The translations under genes and the position numbers were made by a program. This document shows, in pieces, positions 10,101 to 25,100 of a stretch of 64,000 nucleotides of DNA (position 1 is the first letter of the stretch; every line of letters starts with the position of its first letter). The DNA is from Nemertoderma westbladi (lineage: Eukaryota; Xenacoelomorpha; Nemertodermatida; Nemertodermatidae), in the NCBI GenBank assembly GCA_032718475.1, contig JAUCBJ010005505.1:1-64000 (forward strand). Reading direction: 5' to 3'. The notes beneath the pieces were generated by a model that saw only the letters and a list, made by a program, of their open reading frames with translations, had not been told where the DNA came from and did no database searches.

Positions 10101-13100
10101 AAAAAAGGTATAGCAAAAAAAAGTTAGGTTTTCGAGTCAATGTTCAACTCTTATCAAATAAACATTTTGAATTAGAAATGAAGTTAACTGTGCTATTAAC
10201 ATGTTAACAATACTATGAGACACATTTGTTACAAAATGAAAAAAATAAGTAGAAGATAATCCTATCCTATGACAGTGAGCAGTTTTAAAATGTGCCTTGA
10301 CACTTCCAGCACAAGCTGTGCAGTGGCTGATCTTATTCTATCGCAGCCGACTGTTGAAAGTGTTGATGTAGTAGTTCCGAATTACCAATGCATCCTAATG
10401 GTGTGACATTCATTATACTCTCAATGACTGTCCCCCCCCCCCAGCCCCCCCCCCCCCCCTAATCTAATTAACATTAAATTTATTACAAATTTAATGTAAA
10501 CCACATGGAATCTTCCCTGGGGTTTATTATACTCACGTCGTCTTGCAGACTGGAGACCTGGTTCTCCTTTGCTGCTAAGGTGGCCTTGACAACGTCCAAC
10601 ATGTGCTGTTGGTTGATGTGTTGCTTGGTAACCATATCCAACTGGCTGGAAAAGGCAACTAACTCGGAGTCTTTCCTCGATAAATCGAGTTTCACTCGGT
10701 CGATTTTCGTCTTCAGAAACTGCGCGTGACTTTTGTACAACTGAAACCGAAGTAACTGTATTATATTATTTATTTCCTTTTAATTAATATGCCTCAAGAT
10801 AACACAGTTTACTGCTCCCACACTATTAGCCCACAACCCTCAACCCCACCAGTTTATGAAATTAAATTATAATAACCATGGTCTACCTTTTACGAAAAGG
10901 TTGCCCCAGTAGAGGGAATGGCAACTTTCTGCCATAATCAACAAGCAGCTACTGATGAGGGGGATCGGTACCGGTATGCATTCAAATTTTCTTGGAAGGC
11001 TTTAATGACAATCTTCACCGCTCCTTAACATCGTCATGGCTCAACAACGTGAGTGGCAACCGAAATTCTGTCCGTTTTATAATTTCATCTTTGGAAATTG
11101 ATTGATTTTGGCTTCTCGGTTCTAGAAACGAACTGGAAAGCTGTGAACACATTCTGGACCCAGTTGTCACAAGTCCCAGATAGACCATATTCTGTTCCTA
11201 ATAACCATGTTATCTGTTAGATCATGCGCATCTTCAAGGCCAGTGTCCTTTAAGATGCGTCTCAAGAAAGTCATGGGCTGTCCACCCTGCTTATTCTCTC
11301 CATGAGGCCGCCAAAGCACAAGATTGTGCACTGGTTGGTCCTCACGGCGAAAACAATGTCTTACAAAGCGGAGACTAATGAGACACCTCAAATACTGTAT
11401 AGGATCTGATTGGTGATGTATTCATTATGTATGCCATTCACAGAACCTAAAAAAATATTTCGAACCACTTGGAAGTACGGAAGTACTGCAGTATTTATTG
11501 TTACCAAATGAATAATATATTTTTCATCTAAACTAAACTACCATAGCTCATTAGTGCGCTGTTAACATATGTGCCCATCCCAGCCCATGTGGCATAAATT
11601 GAAGGGTATTTGAGTACATCGACAAAAAATGTGGTGTCGTTAAACTTGTCATACCAGGGAATGGGGGAAGACATGCAAGCAATTGGCATCATTTCGTTTG
11701 AAAATGGAAAGTGGAAGTTAAATAAGAGAACTACTGTTAGTATAATTCCGAATGTAACTATAAACGGTGATCGAAAGCCCCACCCATCGTTAGTTCAACA
11801 ATTTATTATATTCGAATAATTTAGGAAATTATGTGAGTGAGTCAAACAAAAATAAATTGTATAACTTTATAAACATAGTTTTAGGTAGCTTAGGTTTTGG
11901 TTTAGATATAATTATACTAGTTGGAGTATATTCAATGGGATTAGATAGCATTAGATCTAGTCATGATAGTTTTAGGTAGCATGTAAAGGCCGCATTACGT
12001 AACATAATTTGGTCGAAGGCAGAATATTTATTCGCACAAATTTCGGGTAGTTATATTTCAATCCATTACTAAATTTATTTTAGGAAATATTTATTACATG
12101 AGTGAGATATTCCAGTGTAAGTCATGTTGTAAAATATAGCATTACATGAATATACCAAAAAATAAATTCCATACAATAAAAAAAATGTATGTTTATTAAT
12201 TTCAAGAAGATAAAACTGTAGTTTTACTCTATTCTTTTTTTAAACCCTTGATTTTATATCCAAATTCAAGTGATGAAAGCTAACTGGAGGTTTATCGAGG
12301 CACTGCACACAGAAAGATGATAACGTTCTTGTATAAGTCAACAGCGAAACAACAATGATAATACCAGAAATACACATAAATAGTTCAACGGGTAACAACA
12401 GCAACTCTAGCCGGACGGAAGATCTTCTGGAATCAGACAGCGACTTAGACGTTTTGTTCTACATTGTGGTGGTTATTTTGTTCTACCTTGGAGGTCTTTC
12501 TATTCTAACTGTTATTTGTTTTAAAGAAGATGCCGAAATAGATAAGGGGTTTGTTAATTATTACGATGCTCAATTGAGAGATAAGGGAGAGTTATCGGGA
12601 CTAAATAACATAACAATTACAGAATAATGTTTATAATGGCTTCTTAATTAATTTTGTTAAGCAGTAGTTGATGTGTAATATAGAATTTAGAAACGAAATA
12701 ATTCACAATTGTTCACTTACTCGGTTATTTTTTACAATATTCAAATTGGGAATGATTGTTTTGTAGTTGTAACCATGGCAATTAATGTGTGCATGCATTA
12801 ATATTAATATAAAAATAATTGGCGATAAACATAGAGTAAAATAATGATCCAATTTTATATTTTTATCAATAAGTTCACACCTATACGTTATTAACAAATG
12901 TAAGTCCCTACAGTATGTATCATTTTGTAAATGTATAATATTTATGTATCATATTGTAAAATTTGGTAGGAACTATTATTACATAAAGTAAAAAATATTT
13001 TACATATTATTTCCATAAAATCAATATGATATAACAGTAAAATCATCAACAGCAAACAGTTATATTGAATTAAAAGATAATAAAATAATGAATCGAGATA

Positions 13101-16100
13101 CAATGGAAATTATTTAAAAATAATGAATTTACGCAAAACGAAAATAAAGCTGATCTTGACGCACTTAAATATTAAATTCAAAAGCACTTTCTGGTTGTAC
13201 AATCTAGAGGTTTATTTATTATATTACAGTATGACTTGAATTACGTAATTTTATTCGAAAAAGGGAAATATTTAATTAAAAGAAAGACGTTATTTTGGAA
13301 AAATTAAAATGTAAATATTAAATTTCATTAAACTCAACCACCAAAAATTATTCTCACAGAAAAGGCCCTTATAAAGTGATACATTATTTGGCCTATACAT
13401 CATATTCTATACTATATTTCCATTTCCGAATAAAAAACATAAATGAATTTAAGAAATAATGGTTACTTTACTTAGATGGAAATCCCCGAAAAATAATACA
13501 TGAAACTAAATTAGATCCTAGCCTATTACATATTATGTTTATCAAATAAAAGATTAATAACGACATACAAAGACACACCGCCGCCTACAAATCCAAAAAC
13601 TATAAGAAAAATATCTTTAACAATAATAAACCAGGACAGTCTACCTTTCATAAGTCGCAGGTGGAACAAGCCAGGGAGGATAAAAGCGAGCGAAGTGCTG
13701 GCTAAAGCACCGCTAAATGCGGTGAAATATGCGAAATCGTCGAAAAACAAAATGGCGACTAACAGCGTGACAAACACCAGAACAAAACGACATAAGTTAC
13801 GCTTCCAAGTGGAAACTGTTTGCGGTATAGGTACAGCAAATGTACATAACAAGGATCTATTACTACTCCGCAAAGTGCTACACGAATGTAGAAGTTGATT
13901 ATGTTCGTCCCGACACCCTGAATGTATTAGCGACTCGGAACTACCAATAAGTGACTCAACATCGCATTTCATTGATTCATCACTATTAGACGACTCGCAC
14001 GCATCGATTTCCATTAAAGATGGTCCAAATATTGTCCCAGGAGTAAATAACGCTCGCTCTAAAATTTCTATGCAAGGGTATAACTGTAATGGATATGTAA
14101 AAATAACTGCAATAATTAGTAGACAGATAACCACTTTAACAACGGAAGATTCAATATCTAAGTTTTGGAGAATAATCTGTTGAACGTGAATTCCATTATC
14201 GAGATACCCAAGGATTCCACAAGATGCGAACATTGAAGTTATTATAAATGTTGTGGCGAAGAGAAATTTGGGAAATCTATGACGGTTTCCTTCCATCGAT
14301 GTTTCTATAGGAATAACAGTTCCAATACCTTCGTAGGAGCTTGCTACCATCCCAAAAAACATTGGAAATGTTGCCCAATTAAAAAACTCTAAATCAGTAG
14401 CAAACGATAATTCATTAACAAATATAATATCGTTAAGAATTAGACCCAAAACCACCATAAAACCAGAAACAAGACATAGATTAGCTACAAAGCTTACAGG
14501 GCCCATTCCTCTTATATTCCGTATTATTGAGGTTAATATAAATATAGGTAGGGGTATCAAACACATAAGGAATTGATTAGAGGAGACGGAAACATTCACA
14601 GAGTTAGTTGTCATCGGGATGAGAGGTGTTGAAGCATCAACATTATATGTTGTGTAAAATGGGAAGGCTGTTTCATTGGTAGAATTCAATGAGGTGCTAG
14701 TGATAGACGAAGCAGACGTTGTGTTACTAAACCGGATTTGTAAAAGAGAAGCTAATTGATTTCCAATGAATATAAAATAGCCAATACAGAATCCCATTTG
14801 CGATATAAAAACGTTTACATTTACTAAGTGACTTCCCCATTTCCCGATAGCGATGGCTCCAATATTTCCGTACGATATATTCCTTTCTACTCGGTTAAGT
14901 TTTTCTTTGATATCAGAAGGACTCGATGAATCTGATATTTCGTTGCTATAGTTACCCTCTCCGTACACAGCAATGCGAACTGCTTCACGTTTGCATTTAA
15001 CAATCAGCTGACAGCAGTGCACTGCTACTATGGAAACAATTAATAACATTACCGATCCGTTAACAAGTCCAGCCTGGTAGAACCCAAAAGGCATAGATAA
15101 GTAGTTGGTACCGATAAACGCCTTGAAGACATTGGCAAAGTCCGTACAATTCTTGACAGCAACAGATAATCTTGAATTTCCTCTTGGCGCAAACTTCCTT
15201 GTCCTCGAATTATAAGATATGCTTCCATATTCGTCCATTATTTATACAAAGTATTGAGTATCTATTCTGTCATTGTACTGTGAACTAACTACAAAGCAAA
15301 ATTCTAAATTCTAAATAAAATAACTGAACCACTTCTATGACATTGTGTTAATAGACATAGGAAATATTTTACAACTTTTAATATCAATCATTACACACGA
15401 ACCAAACCAATATTATTATTATTACACAATATTAGTACATTGTTAAGAAAATTCATTGACATTTTCATAAGGTACAAATTAATTTAAATATCCCTCTTGA
15501 CCTTTCGCATTTGGCTTCAGATAATTAACACTTGCCAATAATCACTAACAAAACTGTATAGTTTAGTTATAGTCGAGTAGGTAGAGTTAGTTAATAACTG
15601 CGACAAAATTACCAGGGGTTAGTTTTTCTGCCACATTAATTATTGGTCTTAGAACCTATATCTTAATTCATATATAGAAATAGGATATTTTTCGTATCAC
15701 TGGATAATTTCATTTTTTAGAATAACCCTTTATTCCACATAATTAACATTTTAAGCGATTTATAACTTACAGTTCCGGAATAAATATAAATTATATTTTT
15801 CTATATACACATACATGGTTGGAAGGTGGAACTGAAACGTGGGTTATTATGAGTTAGTTAATTAGTTTATTAACAGTAGCCATATAATGATAATATACAC
15901 GGCATAAAATTAAATACAATTATTAGCAACAAATAGTTTACAGTGATAAATTGAACTAAATTAATATTACCTTTACACAACAATTTATTTGAGTCAAAAG
16001 GGGATTCTATGCTGTCAAAAAACAATGTAATGAATTTGGTACGTAAATCATTTTGTGGCCATTTCAACAGGGTGTGACTTTATCTAGACACCGGGTTCAT

Positions 16101-19100
16101 TCATTGTGACAAGTACGATAAACACATCAATCCAACACAACACTCCAATCAGACTCTGTACAACAACGGCGGTGTTTCATTAATCAACTTTAGCTTGACA
16201 CTTGAACGGAGCCGCCTCCGCTATGTAGGACATTGCTTTTGCCGTGAGGATCAGCCAGTGCATAATTTTGTACTTTGGCGGCCTCATGAAGTGAATAAGC
16301 ATGGTGGACAGCCAATGGCGTTCTTGAGGCGCATCTAAAAGGAAACTGGCCTTGAAGATGCGGATGATCTACAAATGTCATGGGTGATAGGGAGTTGTGG
16401 CGGCGCAATATTGTCGACAAGACCGGCCATGACCGGCACAGCATTCTTAATATATATGTAATATATATATAATGCAGCTGCAATGCAGCATGCCGATCAT
16501 ACCAACAGCCATAATTACAATCGCCGTAATACTGGATATATAATATAACAGCTGAACCAGTGTTAATACGTTAATACGGGTGTAAACCTGCTATAGTAAT
16601 CACCAGTCAGTAACCTGTAATTCGTTGTATTTCCGGTATTTAGGCAAACTGTATCAGACAACTCACACCACATATACCGGTACTTCCTGGAAGAGAAGAA
16701 GCCGTGGCGAAGCCTGGATATCCTCCCGGTACAACAGTTTAAATAGAGCATGGGACGGTAAAAAGGAAATAACGGAACGGTATTGGATATTTTGTGGAAT
16801 AAAATGAGGTAATACATGAAAAACAATTATGATTTATTATATGGAAAAAAAGTATAGTCATTTTTACCCTTTGACCTTTAAGATCCATCCAATGTCTATT
16901 AAGGAACAAATTCGCAATTTATAGGAAAATAGTTGCCTTTCTTTCACTTCTATCAAGGTAATTGTAGGAATCAAGCAAACTATTTATTCCTGCAACATCG
17001 GTTATCCGCCCAGAAACGGAAAAAACAAGGAACCAACCATCGGGGGTTGACTACTACTAACGGCATGCTGCATTGCAGCTGCATTATATATATATATATT
17101 ACATATATATTAAGAATGCTGTGCCGACAGTATAGTCAGTTGCCGGCAACATAGTTGCGCCTCCACAACTTCATATCACCCATGACATTTGCTAGATCAT
17201 CCGCATCTTCAAGGCCAGTGTCCTTTAAGATGCGTCTCAAGAAAGTCATGGGCTGTCCACCATGCTTATTCACTCCATGAGGCTGCCAAAGTACGAGATT
17301 ATGCACTGGCTGGTCCTCACGGCGAAAGCAATGTCCTGAAAAGCGGAGGCGGCTTTATTCTAGTCTCAGGCTTGGGGGAACCAATGAGACACCTCCAATG
17401 TTATATAGTGTCTGGTTGGAGATGTGTGCATTGTACTTGACACAGTGAACCCGGCGTAGCATTCTTGTGAATGTGCCATCCAGAGATTTGGTGTACTCAG
17501 CAGTTAGAGCCCAGCATTGACTCCCATGGAGGAGTACTGGAACTACTGCAGCTCTAAATAATCGGACCTTAAGTTTCCGATTAATTCTCGGTGACTTCCA
17601 AATCCTGGAAAGCCTATTCAAGGCTGCCCATGCCTTTCCCTTACGTATTCGAAGGTCCTCATCTGACTTCCGGATCCATGATCCCAGGTAACAGAAGTCG
17701 TCCACATGCTCAAGCATACCATCCTTTGAGCTTATGCTCATCCGGTCAGAGACTTGCTGAGGACTTTCAAAGTTAACTGTCAACATTTTGGTCTTTTTGG
17801 AGTTAATACAAAGACCAACACTAGAAGCAGCCTGTTCTATTGAGCTGATGAGCCGTTTGGCTCCCTCTAGTGATTCTGAGAGTACTCCTAAATCATAAGC
17901 AAAGTCTAGATCAGTTCGGTACTTGGCAGGATTTCCTAGTCTTCTGGAACCAGTAGGTGGAGTTACCATCTCCCCCATCATCATTGTGATGATCTAAGAA
18001 CATGCGTAGAACATAGTCAACTACAATTATGAACAAGAATGGCGCAAGTGTTTCTCCCTGTAGGACTCCCCATAACACTTAAAATTGTTCTGTGTCACCA
18101 TCAACAGTAGACACAGATGTTGTCGAACCATCTTATACTGATGTCAGCAATACTCCAATTCCAAATTTTTTTAAATAAAATTTGAAAAGAAAGTTCCAGC
18201 TTTCCGCACGTCATGACCACTGGGACCTGTGTGGGTATATACAGTTGCATAGGCTTCTTCTGTAACTGTGTGCCAGTACTTTCGAAAGGGTGAAATCCTG
18301 TAAATTTTCTGAATGGTGGTTGACATGCTGTTGTAGACACAAGGAATACTTGAGCAGAGAGACAGAGGCATTGAAGCCCCCAAGGATAACAAGAAAAGCA
18401 TGTTGATCTACCTCATCCCTCAGTCGCCATTGGTGTTATCCATCAAAGTGCCAAAATGGGCTCCATGGTCCCACGACCTTTACGGAACCCATTCTGATTT
18501 CCACGGAGCACTCTCTCAATGGGATCCCTGATGCGATTTAATAGAATTCTATTGTATAGCTTTGCAGCAATCGAGATCAATGAGATTCCCCCAAAAGAAC
18601 CATAGAGAGTTAGGTTGCCCTTCTTGGGAAATGGCACCAACATTTTTTGTTTTCATTTCTTGTGGGACTCTTGTCGTTCTGTACATGTCTAATATGATGG
18701 GAGCTTTAAACACTCAGGTATTTGAAAGACCTTAGGGGGAACACCATCTACTCCACTGGCACGATTGGTCTTAGTGCTCTTCGCAGCACTCTTCACTTCT
18801 GCAAAGGAGATATACAGGAACTGTTTCTGCTAACTTAACTGCTTCTGTGAAGGCAATATAGCCCTCGCAGTGATCTGCCGCCTCAAAGGCAAGAACCTCA
18901 TACCTGTAGCTCAGCTGTAGTGTGAAGCTGGATTTCACACATGGGTGTTGCAACAGAGAGGACCAGTCATGTCGCGGCAAGGCAGATTTCGTTATTCTGC
19001 CATTGGGGGTTGAACGCCCTACTTGTTGCAACGACCAGTCTGCCCATTCCATAACCGCTCAACTCAAATGCATTTATATTAAGCAATCGGTTAAAAAAGC

Positions 19101-22100
19101 AATTTTAAGGAATAATAATTTCTAAGGAATAAAAATATATTTCTTCCCTTATGATCGACCACCTTTAGTCAGTCCAATTGGCCAATGGACTAAATAACAT
19201 GATTGGTTAAAAAACTTTATATATTTTCTTATTTCATACCTGCTCCCAGCAATGGGAACTTTGAATTCCCATTAAACCCTCAAATTGATTAAACTTAATT
19301 GAAAACACATTAATATATTATAAGTCTATATATTCTAAAGTTAAACAAGATTTGTTGACCCTGCTCCAGAGTTTCACGACCCTCCAAAGCGACACATAGA
19401 GAAAACATTATAATATTTTTTACATTTGCATCTGAAACCAAAATTAATTTATTTAAAAATTAGAGTAAACTGCTCGGTGAACGTGAAACACAAAACAACA
19501 GAACCAAGATTAATGAGACACTTTAACTTCCAAGGTTTATATTTGGATGGGCTCACCAGTTATAAATTAAATACAACATCAGCAGGCACCGTAATATAGA
19601 TCAATCGCAATAATATTTATTTCTGTTAATATTTTTAAATGTTGAGTTCGCCATTCTTTAATAAACCCATTACAGTTTATGTATGTTTGTTAATTAGCGA
19701 TGTGATTACCACGTATAAAGAAACTGTGCCGCCTACAAATCCAAACACTATAAGAAAAATATCCTTAGCAATAATAAACCAGGACAGTCTACCTTTCATA
19801 AGTCGCAGGTGGAACAGGCCAGGGAGGATAAAAGCGAGCGAAGTGCTGGCTAAAGCACCGCTAATTGCGGTGAAATATGCGAAATCGTCGAAAAACAAAA
19901 TGGCGACTCCAAGAGTAACCAGAACGAGAAACCAACGACACACGTTTCGTTTCATCGCTGACACCGATTCTGGAATAGGAACCGACATTTCGGAATGAAA
20001 TGAACTCTGTTTATGAGACGCCACCAAGTCGGTTGCTGGTAATAGTGGTCTCTCTTCACTATCACTCGCGGGCAAAGAAGAACTACCAACAAGGAAATCA
20101 ACATCATGAGTTTCAGTGCTACCTACACCATTCGTACTAGTTCCATTAGGAGCATCAACTTCTGTTAACAGAGGGCCACATATTTTCCCCGGGGTGAATA
20201 TCCCTCTTTCCAATATTTCTATACAAGGGAATAATTGTAAGGGATAGGTGAATATAACAGCCACAACGAGCAGACAAACAATTACTTTAACAATAAAGGA
20301 ATCCATATCTAAGTTTTGTAAAACAATTTGTTCAACGTGATTCCCGTAGTCCAAGTAACCAAGAATCCCACAAGAAGCGAGGATGACACTAATAATGAAA
20401 GTAGTTGCGAATAGAAACAAAGGAAATCTATGACGGTTTCCTTCCATCGATGTCTCTATAGGAATAACAGTACCAATACCTTCGTAAGCGCTTGATACCA
20501 TCCCAAAAAACACCGGGAAAGACGTCCAATTGAATAATACTGGAACTTCTATATGAGAAATACCTTTAACGAAAATAATATCGTTAAGAATTAAACCCAA
20601 AACAACAGCAAAACCAGAAACAAGACATAGATTAGCTACAAAGCTTACAGGGCCCATTCCTCTTATATTACGTATTATTGAGGTTAATAGAAATATAGGC
20701 AACGGCATTAAACATAGTATCAAATGATTAGGAGCGCTTGGAGTATATACTGTGGGGTCTAAAGTCGGCATCGCGGAGGAAAATACCGGGGATATAGGGG
20801 TTGTGGTGTTACCTGCTGCGTTGAAAAATGGCGTCGTATTCATATTATGTAGAACAGAATATGAGTCTAATAAGTTGTTAAGACGCGGAGTTGTGTCATT
20901 AGTTTTTTTTTCAAATGGAAAAAGAGAAGCTAATTGATTTCCAATGAATATAAAATAGCCAATACAGAATCCCATTTGAGATATAAAAAGGTTTACATTT
21001 ACTAAGTGACTACCCCATTTCCCGATAGCGATGGCTCCAATATTTCCGTAAGATATATTCCTTTCTACTCGGTTAAGTTTTTCTTTGATATCAGAAGGAC
21101 TCGATGAATCTGATATTTCGTTGCTATAGTTACCCTCCCCGTACACAGCAATGCGAACTGCTTCACGTTTGCATTTAACAATCAGCTGACAGCAGTGCAC
21201 TGCTACTATGGAAACAATTAATAACATTACCGATCCGTTAACAAGTCCAGCCTGGTAGAACCCAAAAGGCGTTGATAAGTAGTTGGTACCGATAAACGCC
21301 TTGAAGACATTGGCAAAGTCCGTAGCATTCTTTGTGAAGGCGGAGACCCTAACGCGTCTTCTTGGTCTAAAATCGTTGGATTCCGAGAGATACGACGAAA
21401 TTCCGTTTTCCTCCATGAAGTCCAACCGGCTCCGTTATTACAGATGAAATGTTCGGCTCAGGATTAATTGTTGGTTTATTGCAAGATAAAATCTAATAAG
21501 AATGAATACCAAAAAGGTAATACTCTACTCTAGAGTGTGATGTGCAGTATACTAAAATATAATGTGTACGTTTAGTATAGATATACAGGTTGATATGATT
21601 GGTGTGGGCTGGAAGAATGTTAACCAATATTGTATTGTCTTGGGTCATTTCTACCGGCCCAAGATTATCCAGTTTTTCAGGCTTCGTTTGTTGTGTTGGT
21701 TAAGCCCCGTTTTAGACCGCAGCTACGTGCGTCTGTAGCTGCACGTAGCCCTACATTTGTAGCCAATTCTCAAACAGTCTAGGGGTATCGAATTATCTGT
21801 AGTATCTAATTACCGGAAGTGGTACTGTAGCTGCACGTGCAGTTAGGTGCCAGTGCGCGGTCTTGCAGCTCTAAAATGGAGCTTTAGGGATAATACACCC
21901 ACTGTGAGCTGTTCAATTCCCATTGATAACACTTGTAACCTGATTCTTTCTGTACTTCGTATTGGTTAGAACATAAACATTTTGGTACAGGTGGACAAAT
22001 CCAATAGGATTCTAGGGAATAATCAGGGCAGCGAATAAATGCTACTTGTTTAGAATCGCAGGAAATGGATACAATTGCATACAATATTGCAATTCCACAA

Positions 22101-25100
22101 CAATTATTGACAGAAAAAATCGGACCTTAAGTTTCCGATTAATTCTCGGTGACTTCCAAATCCTGGAAAGCCTATTCAAGGCTGCCCATGCCCTTCCCTT
22201 ACGTATAAAAATGAACAGGTCACAGTGCGACGTTATTCTAACCAACATAATAAAAAGAAATAAAAGACAATAGCATCAGGACAGAGTTTAATTTTTTTTT
22301 GGAATAAACAGCTGTTATTTGAATCGATTTCCCCGCCGAAGCGGGATTAATTTTGATTGCGTCAAGAACACCGTCCCCCCCCCCCCCCACCCCGTCTGCC
22401 TCGACTCTATAACTATCGGTAGGCCTACTACTCTGTATGTGTACTTCAATTTATGTACCGATAGTACAGTAACTACTACCGTATGGTAGGAATAATGAAG
22501 ATTATCTTAAAATAATATTGAAATAAATGGTCTTTAAATAATATTATCAGTCGTTCGATAATGAATTCAAAGTTCATATGTGATGTGATATTGGGATATA
22601 GATAAAGGAAAAATATAAAACAATGCAAAGTACACGAGTACAGTTACCGGTACCGTTTGTGACGCAGCGGAAAATTTCAGAGTTTAACAATTTAATTTAC
22701 ACACTGATTACAGATCGGTACTGGAAAGTGTATGGAAAGTTTTTGATCTAAAGTAAACAGTTCACCTTCGGCTTGGGTATTGTACGTAATGGAAGGGGAA
22801 ACAATTTGGCAAAGTTAACATTGAATAGCAACCTGCAATATTGTGTATTTAATTCTACATAATTCTCAACCATAAGCCATAATAATATGAATATATTGTA
22901 TTTATTATGTCCATATGTATTAACTATGAGATCATACGTATTGCATTGAGTTTGTATATTTCATGTGCTGATGTATTGCATGTGCGGCTGTATTGCATAA
23001 CGTATGTGTGACTGTATATTATATGTGTGACAATTCAATCGCCAAAATTTAATTTGGCAAAATATTAGGTGTTAACCAGTAGTGGGTACTGCTACTTTGT
23101 GTTCACTTCACTCTGCCAATCGGTACCATATTTATCATTAGTAGTAAATGTGGTGATATGATATGGTTGAATAGATAAATAAACTCGACAGTATGTAGTT
23201 GTATCACAATATGCTAAACCCGAGTCAAAATTATGAAAAGGAACCTCTGTCTAATGTAACAAAACCTAGCCAAGCTATTCTAACCAGTGCTTTAATGTAA
23301 CAAAAACTAACCATGTTAATCAGCCTTCTGACTGCCAGACTCACCTGGGTTGAAACATTATTCTCGATATTCGTTTCAGCGGCACTAATTCTCTGAAAAG
23401 CAAAGAAAACTTGTTAATAATAAAATAATGTCAATGAAATGATACAGCGTCTTAATATAAAGAGTATTACTACAACAGATTGTCATGTAAGAGAATGAAA
23501 GGGGCTGACTTGAAACAGATACATGCAGTTTACAGCTCTGCAAAGTCTGCAATGACGTGAAGCGGGTTCGAACTGATGACCCCCGGGTTGGAAGTCTGAC
23601 GCTCCAACATAGAGGTCACCAGTTCGATACCACCTGGACGTCATTCATTGCCGACTTTGCAAAGCTGTGCCCAAAAAAAGTTATAATAATATGAAACCAC
23701 TCATTCACCCAAAACGAAAACACTAAATAAATTATAATAATAGCCGCAATGTCGATACAACGCTCTTACAACAGTTAGTGGCGGCGCCATTTGAATTGCT
23801 AACTTTACAAGGAAATATATTTATTATTTTATTTATATTTTATTATTTATTATATTTATTATTACTCATTTATATGAATTCATTTAATTATCATCGCATT
23901 GCTGTGTCCCTAAGCAGGATACTTTAGACATTAGTGTTCACGTAAACCAATGGGAACATGGTTTCTGCTGAAGAAAAGGTTGGTTTAAGGAGAGTTCAAC
24001 ATTGGGAGTTAGTGTGGCGCCCTTACTGCCTTATAGGTAACAACGCTGAAGAAAGGGTTGGTTTAAGGAGAGTTCAACATTGGGAGTTAGTGTGGCGCCC
24101 TTACTGCCCTATATCACTTTACTCTGTAAATTTCGGTTTCAATATTGTAAAATGAATTTAACAAGTGTCAACCATAAATAATCACAACAGCCGCTCCACA
24201 GCTATTCATATCCTTTTCGTCATTTGTTGTTATCGATATAAATGTTTACGTAATAGGATTTCAAATCTATAAACACACCCCCCCCCCCCCCCCCCCCCTC
24301 ATAATTTCTTGATTACTAGAAATCCAGCAAGCTGGCTTTAAACGAACCAGCCCCTCAAACCAGTACCCTGAGTGAGTGAAAATGAAAACACGAAAATTGC
24401 CATCAACTCAACGATAGAAACACCAGCTGCTGGTACTCATGTGGGCCTAGTAAGCTACTACTATTTATTGAATGGATGGCCCAAACTGCAGAGAAGTATA
24501 TTACTTGCTAAATTTATTACTCTCTCACTCTATCCCAGACAGTAATCAAACATCAACTGTTAGTTTGTATAATGTGCGCATAAAAGTAACGATATTTGAA
24601 AAGATTCTGAGGCTCATATATGTTACTCAAATGACTGAATAGCCCAAATAAAAAAGTTGGTGCCTACTCGACGAGTGTTGAAATCTGTGAAATTCGACTT
24701 TAAAATTTCAAAACCGCAAGTTCAGTGACCCCGTGATTGATGCGCCACAAAAAATATACAGTCTTGTGCGCAACCAAAATTCATGTAGAGTTTGTTATTC
24801 AAATTTTTGCGTACCTGTTTGAGTTTTTGAGATATTGGATAGTTATATATACATATTTTCGCAGTGTCGCAGTGTCCGAGTGGATACGGCGCCTGAACTG
24901 CCTACACAATAGTGTTTGGTGGCTCTGGTTCGAATCCGACTAAAGGCTGTAGAAATTTCGCACTGTTGTGTCCCTAGGAAAGACACTTTAGACATTAGTA
25001 CCTACGCCAACCCAGCGGTAAAATGGGAACCTGGCTTCGCTGGCCGCTGGAGTAATGCTAATAAAAGCGCTTTGAGTATGCCGAGCGTAGAAAAGCGCTA

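Noticed and set aside
24865-24950. Functional tRNA-Ser/Leu gene
   Set aside because: The A and B boxes are present, but acceptor-stem pairing is poor and the sequence continues into a SINE body.
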